The notes under the pieces: model-generated
Told to the model about the DNA's origin: nothing
The model's database searches: none
Seen by the model: the letters and a program-made list of their open reading frames with translations, nothing else
Source of the DNA: Isoetes taiwanensis
Lineage: Eukaryota > Streptophyta > Lycopodiopsida > Isoetales > Isoetaceae
DNA: 64,000 nucleotides
Assembly (NCBI GenBank): GCA_021234155.1
Contig: JAJEKV010000100.1
Span: 3,448,116-3,512,115 of the forward strand
Direction of reading: 5' to 3'
In this document: positions 54,300 through 64,000 of the stretch, piece after piece
How positions within the stretch are numbered: position 1 is the stretch's first letter
Layout of the letters: each line of letters begins with the position of its first letter
Position numbers and translations under genes: made by a program

Positions 54300-57200
54300 T
54301 TGCAGCCAGAAACATCGGCCCCGCCCCAAAAGGTACAGGGGAGGCAACAAAACTGGCAGCCAAGGAACTTCTTTGGCCAGGATTATGAGGAAGATAATAT
54401 GTCGGCAGAAACCATTAACAGGAGGCTAGTGGAAATGTGCAACCAGATGAAACAGCTGGTACAATGGGCCACGCCGCTCATGTGTGCCCAGGGATGTGGA
54501 CCGATGCCACCACCACCTCCCCAAGAACCAGAACAAGCAAGTCAGTAGGAAGAAGTTCAGGTGCAAGATAAGAACATGAAAAGGAAAAGAAGCAGCAGAA
54601 GAAGCCCAAGTGCCTCCAGCTCCAGCTCAGCGAATAGTATGGATAGTAAATCCCACAGCAGCTTAAGAAGTGAGTCAGACAGTTCACATGGTAGGAACAG
54701 AAATCGCAAGGCAAAAGATTATCAGAAGAAAATTGATAGTGCCATGAGCAATGTGTGGAAAACCCAAAAATTAGGGCAGTTTTCCGGGAAGGATGGAAGC
54801 GAAAGCATGGTTGGACGAGACAGAAGAGTTTGTTAACTCATGTGGGATGAAGGATAAAAACATTGGAAAAGTGGCAACGACAAATCTTATTGGCCCAGCA
54901 TGCATATGATGGAAGGGGTATTTTCAGTCTAATAAATTGAAAAGGAACAATTGCAGGTTCAAAACTTTCAGTAAAGCCTTCCGCAAATATTATGTCCCAA
55001 GGTTTCACTCAAACAGGCAAATCCAAAAATTCTACAAGCTAGATCAAGGGAACTTGTCAGCGCTGAAGTGTATAGACAGAAGAGTTCATGAGACTAAGGC
55101 TAAATGTACAATAGAAAACCAACAGGGTCTTATCCATCTAGGCAGATACCCACAGCAGTAGAGCAACAGCAGTCACAGGGTAAGATGTATAAGAAGGGCT
55201 CATATAGGGATCGGCAAGCACAAGGAGGCCCAACAGGAAAATCAATAAAGTACTTCCTGGACATCATTCTCAAGGAAAAGAGGGAAGAGTGCATCAAAAA
55301 GAAGTTATGGCTTCAGATATTTTCAGCCTGGACACCGTACGCATGATTGTCTGTTTGTTATGCAAGCAACCCTAGCAGAGCTTATAGATCGGCTGGATGA
55401 CGTCGATGATGACTAATAGGAGGCACAAGACTATATTGAGGGTGAGTGTAGAATATGTGTAGCAATTGAGTCAGGTAATGTCGAAGGTCAGTCCACAGTT
55501 ATCTTAGCAGATGGCATCATAGATGATAAGCCTTATGTAGCTCTCATAGACCAGGTAACTCCCACAATTTTGCTTTGCCCAGGTTAGCAGCATTGATGAA
55601 ATCCAAAGGCTCTCAAATCGAAGCCAAGGCCAGTTAACATAGCAAGTGGGACAATCTGCCACACCAAAGGAAGAAGAGTCAATTTTGACATAGACCTAAG
55701 CGGGACCAAGTTGACTATGGGGGCAGAAGTCATAGACATCGGTAAGCATGAACTTATTGTCAGCCTGGAGTTCTTGAAGCTAGCAAAGGCAAACATGAGA
55801 CTTCGATCGCGGCACTCGACGACAACAGTTTTGTGGTCAAAAGTAAGGAAGCCCCTTCTATAATGTAGTGCATGTCTTGAAGCAGTTACACAAATGCATA
55901 ATGAAGGATAAGGTTGAGTACATTCTTAGGCTAAAGACCATTGAGCCTGATCCGAAGCATCAAGGGGAGTCAAGATTGAAACAGTTGCCTAGAGTAGTTG
56001 CAAGGATAATTAAGGAATTCTATTATGCTTTTTTGGATGAAATCCGTGAGTTGTCGCCCTATAGAGATGTGGAATGTGAGACTACTAGCACTAGATGTTA
56101 TGCCTATCAGTAAGGCACCTTATAGGATGAGCACTCCAGAGCTAGAAGAGCTCAAGAAGCAATTGCAGGAGTTGCTATAGCTCAGAAGAAGAAAGGACGA
56201 AAGTTTGAGGATGTGTATTGACTACCCTCAGTTGAACAAGCAGACGGCAAAGAATAGATATACCTTATCAAAGGCAGACGACTTGATAGACCAGCTCCAA
56301 GGAGCAAAAGTATTTTTCAAGATTGACTTGAGATCAGATTACCACTAGATAAGAATCAAGGAAGAAGACATTCATAAGATTGCCTTTAGAATGCGGTATG
56401 GGCATTATGAATTTACGGTCAAGCCTTTCGGCCTTTCAAATGCAGTTTGTGAAGGATCTTGCCAAATGGGCAGCTCCTCTCTCAGATCTCACCAAGCATC
56501 ACCAGTGAAAGACTGAATCATTGGGTCAAGAACATCCAAGCTTCCTTCGACAAGCTCAAGGAAGCCTTGACAATAGTCCCAGTGCTGACATTGCCAAACC
56601 CAGATAAAGATAAGCTTGTGGTAACTGATGCAAGTAAGATAGCCACAGGGGGAGTACTTCTGCATGAGGGCAGAATGGTGGCATACGACTCCAAAAAGAT
56701 GAGCGACGCAAAGCAGCGCTACCCGACCCATGATCAGGAGCTTCGATCCGTCGTCAGGGCCCTACGTATTTGGAAGCACTATTTGCTGGAAAGAAAATTT
56801 TAGTTAGATAGCGTTCAATACATCTTCACGCAACCACTCCTCAACCTAAGACAAAGACGTTGGATGGAGTTCCTGGAGGAATATGACTTTGAGATATCAT
56901 ACAAGCCAGGAAAATTAAATGTGGTTGCAGATGCACTATTTCGTCGGCCTTTGGCAAGTAGAGTGCATTGCAATGCCATCTCGACCCTCTATAGCGTGTT
57001 TGGGAAGAAGATTGAGCATGTTATTCCCTCCAATGAAGCATTCCGTGAAATATGGGCTAGTCTTTGCAAGGAAGCAAGGACAAAGAAGGAAAGGGAGGCC
57101 TACAAAAAATTTAAGAAGGAAGGCAACCTTTTATATTATAAGGATAAGCTTTGTGCCCCAGAAATATCAGGAATAAGAAGTTGATCCTCCACAATACTCA

Positions 57201-58310
57201 AAATAGCCCTATAGTCGGCCATGCAGGATTTATGAAGACATACTTCAAGATAAGAAGTAGCTATTTTTGGCCGGCTATGAAGAAGAAAATCGCCAAGTAT
57301 ATTAGGGAATGTCAACTATGCCAGCAGACAAACACAGAGCAACTTTGAATCCTAGAGGCTCTTGAACCATTGACAGTGCCAGACGCTAAGTGGGAGATGG
57401 TGAGTATGCACTTCATCACGGGTCTTCCTTGAACATCTAGGGGCCATGATGCTTTGATGGTGGTGGTTGACAAGTTGTCAAAGATGGCACATTTCTTGCC
57501 ACTTAAGACCACAGACATGACCTAGATACAACCTTGCTTTTTGCCAAGGAAATCTTTAGGTTGCATGGGATGCCTAGAGGGACCATCTTAGATTGAGACC
57601 CGAAGTTCGTGAGTGCCTTTTGGAAGGACTTTTTCAACATGATTGGCACCAAGCTTTGTATGAGTACAACATATCATCCCCAAACTGATGGTATTAGTTG
57701 GTAAGAATCATCTCAGATGTCCCCCTTTATGATCAATTATGGCTATCAATGCCTTATACTAGATACTTGGCACAATCCCGTGTAAAAGGTTGAAGTGTCT
57801 CAACAGTTGTTGGTAGATATACAGCAATTAGTGGAAGAGGTCCGAGAATATTTGCTAGCAGCAAGAAGCCGTCAGAAAAGCTTGGCAAACAAGCATAGGA
57901 CAATGAGAAAATTCAAGGTGGGTGCTAGCATATAGCTCAACATAAAGGTGAAGCAAGTGAAGCTCTGCATCGGCAACTACAAGAAACTTCCTCCAAGATG
58001 GGCGGGACCTTTCAAGATTATGGAGCGAGTAGCCATAAGCTCGACTTGCCTGCCCATCTAAAGGTTCATAAAGTCTTCCACGTGAGCCTATTCAAGAGGG
58101 ACACCCCAAATCCAAATGAGGTATTGAAAGCTCCAACTTTGCTGGAAATGATGGAAGAACAAATTGAGATAGTTCCCGAATTAATTCTTGATAAAGTATT
58201 CAAGAAAACAAGGTGGTCTCAATTCCTTCAATATTTGGTCAAGTGAAAGCACTTGCCAGTGGAAGACGCGACATGGATATTGAAGCAAGATCTAGAGAAG
58301 CATTAACCGT
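54300..58310 (+). mobile_element. Old Ty3/gypsy chromovirus fossil
   Basis: Parts in order: a gag-like fragment (54300-54830), a protease-like region (about 55430-55800), RT (about 56120-56450, with TPELEELKKQL and [11 protein letters not shown]), RNase H (56520-56800, VTDASKIATGGVLL), an integrase zinc-binding part (about 57190-57340, HAGFMKTYFKI...CQLCQ), integrase core, and a C-terminal KVHKVFHVSLFKRD module. A chromodomain-like tail follows near 58200-58300. That order marks the chromovirus branch. No flanking LTR pair could be recognised. It is broken in many places and is clearly older than the element at 29555-48914. Confidence 0.85.
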
Positions 58311-58439
58311 AATTTATGGAGTAGTTCAGCAGCCAAGTCATCTTCGAATTGGTCAACGCCAACCCGTTCAGGTGCTCTTAGCTTAAGCTTATGTATGTCT
58401 TAGTCTTAAGTGCATAAAATGTATGCATTCTAGGTGAGT

Positions 58440-58790
58440 TAAGATGCATATGTGAAGATCTTACGGCATGGGCGATGATGAGATCCCTCTTGAGCGTTCT
58501 CTAGGCCAATACACACCAGGAGTATGTGTGATCGAGTGGATCATGTGAGAGGAGCGCGTCATCATGGGCAATGATGGGATCATTGGAGTGTTCCCTAGCT
58601 TAAACCTTCAGAGCCATGATACACTGCAGGTGTGCATGACCGAAGGGGTCGTGTACGAGTAGGCATGGGATCGTGGGAGATGATGGGATCATTATTAGGA
58701 TGTTCTCTATGCCACGATGCATGGCATGTGCACATGGCCATGGGAGGCATTAGAGAAAATATGAGGTCTCCAAAGGGCCCTTTGTGAAAA
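58440..58790. repeat. Diverged tandem repeat, about 3 copies of 110-120 bp
   Basis: Each copy has CATGGG(C/A)-GATGATG(A/G)GATC, then GTTC(T/C)CTA and a GCATG/GTGTG-rich part. Copies start near 58468, 58562 and 58662. It lies just after the chromovirus fossil and may be part of its 3' region. Confidence 0.6.
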
Positions 58791-58799
58791 TAGAGAAAA

Positions 58800-59789
58800 T
58801 CCACGTCAGCTTTTTGCTCTAGCCAATGAGAGCCTTTATTCTTAATCCATACATCTCTGACATGGGATATTGGCTTTGGTTGCCACGTGTCTTATTTAGA
58901 TAGGTTCCTTTCTCCCAAGAGAGACTCCCAAATCTGCCACATTTTCCTATGAAAGTCCCTAAACATTTCCTAATGGAGATTTGAGCCATCAAGTGCAATT
59001 AATTTTGGGTGCTGCTCTCAATTTTTGTTTTGGCGGGGTCGAGCTTGTGTGGGAAACCATAGGGTTTCGAAACATATGGAGACCCTATTCTGAAGCACAA
59101 AAATGTCTCTCCACCTCCAAAAGACGCCTGTGTTCTCTGCCTTGCTTCAGCGCTCCAGATCTCGCTTTCCATCCTCCCAATAACTCTCCAGGTTAGCTTA
59201 AATCCGATGATAAACCTTCACGGTAGAACTTGCAACTCTTTCTCACGGATTTTTTTTTCCTCTTTTATTTTTCTTTTGTGTGATGGCAGGGAAATAGGTC
59301 TGGCTGGGCAGATGATAAAAGCAAAGACTAGGGTTCTTGAGGATTCTTTCTGCTCTAGAGCTTGCCAAAATAATCGCTTCAATAGATCTTGTTTTGCCTA
59401 CAAGCCATATTTCTGCAGTCGATCCTGTTTTGCACCCCAATCCGCAGTTTTCCAATTTTTGTAGGTAAATATTCCACCTTATACCCTTTTTTTGAGCACT
59501 CAATTCTTAAATGTTTAACCATCTGCATCTTCAAAGATCAGGCTTTGTGTTCCATTTAATCATCCAATACCGTCTTCCTCGGCAATGATGTGCCAAGGTA
59601 CCTAAAATAATAATTTGTATTTTGCTCGTTTTTTATGTTACATGCTGGTTGAATCTGGCAATTCAGGTTCAATTCCTGAGTCTTTTCATTTATACTCTTC
59701 TTTGATTTGAGTGATATGGTTTTCACATTGGATTCCTAAAAGGTTTCTCAGATACACGTAGATACAAGTCTCATTTTGAAGCCAACTAA
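58800..59789. other. Intergenic, nothing recognised
   Basis: Includes splice-like text such as CTCTCCAG|GTTAGC near 59190 and GTAGGTAAAT near 59460, but no open frame with a recognisable product. Confidence 0.45.
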
Positions 59790-60445
59790 GAACAGGTAAT
59801 CCAGAGGTGCAAAAACAGGCCACTTATGAGCTTACTGCTGGCAAAATATGGAATGGAAAACAGGATGATTATTGCAGAGGCTGGAGGAATTCCTTTATTA
59901 GTATCTCTGCTTGCATCTGAAGATCAAAAAATGCAAGAACATGCAGTGACTGCGCTGCTAAACCTGTCAATTCTTGAGTCAAATGGGTTATCAATTATGG
60001 AAGCAGGAGCTTTAAAGCCAATTTTGAAGGTTTTAAATGCCGGATCAAGCATTGAAGCAAGGGAAAATGATGCAGACACAATATTCAGCCTATCAATTGT
60101 TGATGAATATAAGGTAAAGATTGGAGAGCAAGAAATGATATTTGAATCCCTTTTGAGGCTACTGAGAGAAGGATCTACAAGAGGGCAAAAGGATGCAGCC
60201 ACTGCCTATTTAATCTGGCTATGTACCATGCAACAAATTGAAAATTGTAAAGGCAGGTGCCATGCCCCTCCTTCTAGGTTTATGATCTTTGTCTTCAGAT
60301 CTTAGCTCAGCCATAATTGATGGTATGTATCAGTTTTAGCTATGCTTGTAGCCTGCTCAGATAGAGTAAGGGCATTTCTAAAAATCCTGCTGCCATACCT
60401 AGGCTTCTGAGTATTGTAGGCCATGGATCTGAGAAAGGCCAAGTC
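59790..60445 (+). pseudogene. U-box/ARM-repeat E3 ligase fragment (PUB13/14-like ARM domain)
   Basis: Only the Armadillo-repeat part of a plant U-box ubiquitin ligase is present. The open part 59826-60305 reads [71 protein letters not shown] and [10 protein letters not shown], four ARM repeats in the family's order. Upstream, [13 protein letters not shown] near 59795 is out of frame with this. Downstream [13 protein letters not shown] (near 60245) and NPAAIPRLLSIVGHGSEKG (near 60380) lie in other frames. At least three frameshifts and several stops are present, and the U-box and N-terminal domain are missing. No introns are visible in the fragment, so a retrocopy or a captured piece is possible. 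Confidence 0.85.
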
Positions 60446-60739
60446 CCGTAAAACCATAACTTATTAACTAAACTAACGTAATGTGCTTCTCGTATATGCC
60501 AATGAAGGAGGAGCCTGGAGGAGGAGCACGTTACGAGAAGATAGGAGTCATAGATTTTTAGACTTAATTATGAACTCCTAAACATGTTGTGATAACATTA
60601 TGTGCTAATTTTGATAATAATAGCTATTAAAGCTATATAATTTTGTATAGGTATATAAATGTAGCCTCACAATTAAACGTTATAAGTAATTAAGTGGAAG
60701 TTGATCTTTTCAATAAAGTCAATTGCTATATTCTTTGTT
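60446..60739. other. AT-rich spacer, nothing recognised
   Basis: Between the ARM fragment and the LTR. If 60753-61631 is a 3' LTR, this would be internal sequence of that element. Confidence 0.4.
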
Positions 60740-61631
60740 AACAGGGGGAAAATATGACATTCCTCTAAAATATATGCTATAAATACGTATATTTTTAGGC
60801 CATGTCACCATACAAGCCTACCTTAGTAGCCTTGTAAACCGTATATTTTGGATAAGGGAGCATGGCTAAGTTATTTCCAGTGTTGTATCCGTACGGGTAC
60901 GGTAACTTTCAAGTACTTAGCGTACAGTACCAGAGGTACGGTACGTACGGAATAAAAAATGCATTGTTTTTATGTCAAATTTTGGTAGTTTTCAACACAA
61001 GTACGGTAAGTATTTTATAGGTACGGTACGTATTTTATAGGTACTGTAAGTATTTTATAAGTATTTTAAAGGTATGGTACGTATTTTATAGGTACGGTAA
61101 CAACACCTTTTAACGTATTTTTTTTTTTTTGGTACGTTAAAAACTCAGAGGTACGTTACGAGGTATGATACATAAAATACTTACAATACCGTACAGGTAT
61201 GGTAAGTACGTAACAACACTCTGTTATTTACATAACTTAGCCTACCTTAGGGATGGGACCATTTTCCACATGACCCCATCCTATTGGGCACCCGCCACAT
61301 GGACATACCCAAATGGAGCCATGTGGTATGCCATGACAACCCTAACCTATAAATGGTCAAACCCTAACCCTAGGCCATTTTTTCTGGCTCCAATAGTCTT
61401 GGAACCTAGCAGATGGAGTGGTCAACCTAGGCATTGTCTATAGCCAGAGCCGCCATTGCTATATCTCGGTCTGCTCTATCTTAATGCCCAGCCATCAGTT
61501 TACTTTCCCTTTTTCGAGTCTGAGCCTGGGTAGGAACTCATATATTTTATGATATGTTGTTACATTCGATGTATCTATAGATGGATAGATGGTACTACCC
61601 TTCGAGGTAGTTGGATGTACTGTTATTGCTA
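60740..61631 (+). mobile_element. LTR of the same family as 5990-7451, with purine tract before it
   Basis: The LTR starts TATGACATTCC at 60753, in place of TGTGACGTTCC. It runs through CTATAAATACGTATATT, CACCATACAAGCCTACC, ATAACTTAGCC, CCTATTGGGCA-CCGCCACATGG and GAGTGGTCAACCTAGGCATTG to a worn end near 61631. Each block matches the minus strand of the solo LTR in the LINE. ACAGGGGGAAAA (60741-60752) just before it could be the polypurine tract, which would make this a 3' LTR. It lacks most of the middle part seen in the other copy and is interrupted by a MITE at 60878-61222. Confidence 0.65.
60878..61222. mobile_element. hAT-like MITE made of GGTACG repeats, 345 bp
   Basis: Left end CAGTGTTGTATCCGTAC; the right end, read on the other strand, is AGAGTGTTGTTACGTAC. 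CAGTGTTG is a common plant hAT end. The likely 8-bp duplication is GTTATTTC (60870-60877) and GTTATTTAC (61223-61231), off by one base. The surrounding LTR text (CTAAGTTA...TAACTTAG) becomes continuous without it. The interior is an irregular array of GGTACGGTACGTATTTTATA. Confidence 0.7.
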
Positions 61632-63581
61632 GCGCTGATGTTATATGTTTATGCTTCCGCTATTATAGAAGCCTATAGGGGAAGGGCGTGCAAGATACCT
61701 TCGTGTCCCCTTCCCGTGCCATGCCATCCTAGGTGCAGGATAGATGGAGGGCCTATACCATGTGGTTGAGCATGGACCACGACCATGCCGACCCCGCAGA
61801 CGCAAGAAAAGAGTTGAGAGGGGAGAGAGTGTACATATAGGGATTGCTAATGCCATTTAGGCAACTCTATCTTCACACAGATTGTCGACAAATTATCTAC
61901 TATGGGTTTGGTCATAAGAATCTCCAAGCTATGCCTTGTCATGGTAAGGCTCACTCATGGAAAGGAATCAAATTCAAATTAGCACCTTGGATTTTTCAGG
62001 AATTCAAGGTAGTGGGTTAGAGAAAAGCTTGTGCATTGGCACATACCAAGTAAGTAAGTGTAATTTTATTGTCAATTGACTTGAATATCTTGTGACAACA
62101 AAAAGAATATGGTATGAGCACTGCATCAACACCATGCTTGGCTATTTTATATTTACAGTGGTTGTTGCCATGCAGCCGCAGGCTAAAGAGATCATGATGA
62201 AAAAAATACCATTCTTTGACAGGTAAAAAATCACTCACTTTATAGCCCTGTCTACCCGCTTACAACTCCCATGATACTTCCTCCAAGCTTGTATCAATGG
62301 CATTTAATTATCTAACCTCATTTTCTTAATCTTTATATCTTTTGGCATGCTCTTCCAAAGTCGCTTTCACTCCTTTTGCATTTCATCTCTGCACTTCATA
62401 TGCTTGGCATCTGTTTCAAACCCATTCTAAGTAATCTATATTAAATGCACGAATCATACCAACCAATGATAAAGATTGCACAATCGTACCCACCATTTTT
62501 GTTGTTCCAGTTTTCGCACAGTCCTAGGCTATTATACTGCACAGTCTTGGCCCCTTTTTATTTATGTCTTTCTAAATTACAGAAAAAATGTGCCAAGTAG
62601 CTAATATATGAATTCAACCAGCTCTTTGAGCGCTCCTAGTATCATCCTATTTGTTCTGCTCATTTGTCCAGTCATATAGTTCCAGGTCAGAATTCTATTT
62701 GGCACACTTCTTATGCGGATACTATATGCTTCCCCTATATAATCTCCACTTTTATGTGCTTTTATCACTGGGCCAATAAAATGTATATTCAGCTTACCCC
62801 TTATATTCATATAGCAAATAGGACAAAGGATAAAGCGCAAACAACACACTTTTGGCACTTGATCATATAAGTATAGGTTTTAATTTTTCAAAAATATCTC
62901 GTTCCAAAATGCCATATATGACTGCCATCAACTCACGTGGAACACACATGCAATCACGTCTAGTCTATACTCTGATTAATGATCTTTGACCGATTCATGT
63001 TGCATATATATGTAATGAATATGTCTTCCTTCTCAAATCTCTTTACTGCAATAGAGATGGTTTTGTTCCATGGATGGCGTGCCATAAATGAATGATGATG
63101 GCAAGATGATCAATCTTCCAAACCCCAACCCTTATGCCTCTGCTTCATGGTTCATGTAGTCGACGATGTCTTCATACGTTTCAGCTCGCAATTTCTTTCA
63201 TTTGAGTCTATAGAAGTTCGATGTATTGGCCTTTATCTCGCATTGGCATAAACTGCAAATTGTTGTGTCAATTTTCCACCACATAGCATGATATTGAAAG
63301 CAAATTTAGGTCATTGCTACTTTCTGAAATCCTTACTCTACACAAATAGTATTGCAACATGGAGACGTTATACCTCGACTGGCTTGACCAAGCACCCACT
63401 TGGTTTTTAATGTTCATTTTTCACCACTTGTCCGCCCTTGTCACCAAAATGTACCAGTAGTGAACTTTTTTCTCCCACTTTTTGAGGTTTCAATTTGGAA
63501 ATTCTAGTCCAATTTTCTTACTAGGACAATTAGATGACTACTAAAAGGGTTATGTCTAATTCAGTCAATCGAGGTCATAGA
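61632..63581. other. Intergenic or non-coding element interior, no gene recognised
   Basis: No coding region of known family on either strand. The stretch next to 63581 should be internal sequence of the LTR element that starts at 63594, on its minus-strand sense. Confidence 0.4.
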
Positions 63582-64000
63582 CTCTGATACTATTGTGACA
63601 CTCCTACGTCATATATGACAGCCAGTCGTATACTCTATAGAACCTCCCCTCTCCAATGGCCTAACCGTCAAAAGGGCCCCTCTTTAACTTGTACTTGGGA
63701 TGGCCAGGTAGACAAATAGATAGGTAGGTAAATAGATAGAGGTGTCTCGACCCATCTTTAGGGCACCTATAATAGAGGAAGCAAACTATAAGCAACCCCG
63801 TATGATGGCACTAGTCCATCCATAATATCACATAGCATCAACACATACTAAACTATGCATAACATGGCTTCTACTCTGGCGCAGACTCAACAGGAAGTTC
63901 GACTGATGGCTAGGGCCTTCAGATAACTGCATACAAGAATCATAATAATGGTATTGGCTGTTGACCACTCCATCTGCTTTCTTATGCATACTCTGCAGAT
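63582..64000 (-). mobile_element. Partial LTR element running off the right edge
   Basis: CTCTGATACTA (63582-63592) is, on the minus strand, TAGTATCAGAG, a slightly altered tRNA-Met primer site. It is followed after one base by an LTR end, TGTGACACTCC (63594). The text at 63850-64000 (GACTCAACAGGAAGTTCGAC..., TTGACCACTCCATCTGC, TGCATACTCTGCAGAT) matches 6090-6235 of the solo LTR in the LINE, on the same strand. So this is the 5' LTR of a minus-strand member of that family, cut by the window edge. Confidence 0.65.

Noticed and set aside
60741-60752. Certain polypurine tract proving a 3' LTR
   Set aside because: The tract is well placed, but no partner 5' LTR is seen upstream, so I keep it only as a possibility.

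Overview
The window looks like nuclear DNA of a land plant with a large, transposon-rich genome. The evidence is one multi-exon neprosin-family gene with GT-AG introns, plant-type L1 LINEs (DUF4283-like ORF1, zf-RVT C terminus), Ty3/gypsy elements, tRNA-Met primer sites and plant-type MITEs. A gymnosperm would fit the long TE-filled intervals and the layered, decayed insertions, but nothing here proves it. Only one host gene is convincing; most of the rest is mobile DNA of different ages nested in older mobile DNA.

Layout. 1-2.6 kb: short repeats, a (CTTAT)n microsatellite and a miniature LTR element (TRIM, minus strand, about 1172-1922) whose LTRs carry a tRNA-Ala(UGC)-like cloverleaf and whose interior is an 83-bp tandem repeat. 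2.6-11.4 kb: a full-length but decayed L1 LINE bounded by a 17-bp target duplication, interrupted by a solo LTR (5990-7451) and by two tandem SINE-like units with three copies of an 11-bp target sequence (8462-9356). 11.4-18.5 kb: no intact gene; a series of exon-like fragments, a 5'-truncated LINE (17773-18444, 12-bp TSD) and a Helitron-like 3' terminus ending in CTAG at 18494. 18.5-20.9 kb: pyrimidine tracts, a 17-bp-arm hairpin and a 177-bp PIF/Harbinger-like MITE with TAA duplications.

20.9-23.0 kb holds the host gene: seven phase-0 exons of a secreted neprosin-domain (DUF239) protein of about 412 residues, complete except for a one-base length defect in exon 4. Sixty bases after its stop codon lies a very young LTR element (23080-27108): 181-bp LTRs without a visible difference, a perfect ATACA duplication, no recognisable gag or pol, and an 887-codon open frame of unknown, possibly captured, origin.

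29.5-48.9 kb is one large Ty3/gypsy insertion with three LTRs and two internal regions (LTR-int-LTR-int-LTR), bounded outside by a single GGACC duplication, so it behaves as one integration later expanded by recombination. Its domain order is gag, protease, an extra RNase H-like domain, RT, RNase H, integrase. 49-58 kb contains a (CTTT)n microsatellite, a decayed unknown coding stretch, a CACTA-like tip, an AATAAATGC-rich minisatellite and an old chromodomain-type Ty3/gypsy fossil (54.3-58.3 kb). 58.4-64 kb has diverged tandem repeats, a decayed U-box/ARM-repeat gene fragment, an LTR carrying a nested hAT-like MITE built of GGTACG repeats, and the edge of another LTR element running off the window.

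There is no pathway-like gene cluster. The window is mainly informative as a record of insertions, with the neprosin gene and the young element in its 3' flank as the most biologically active part.
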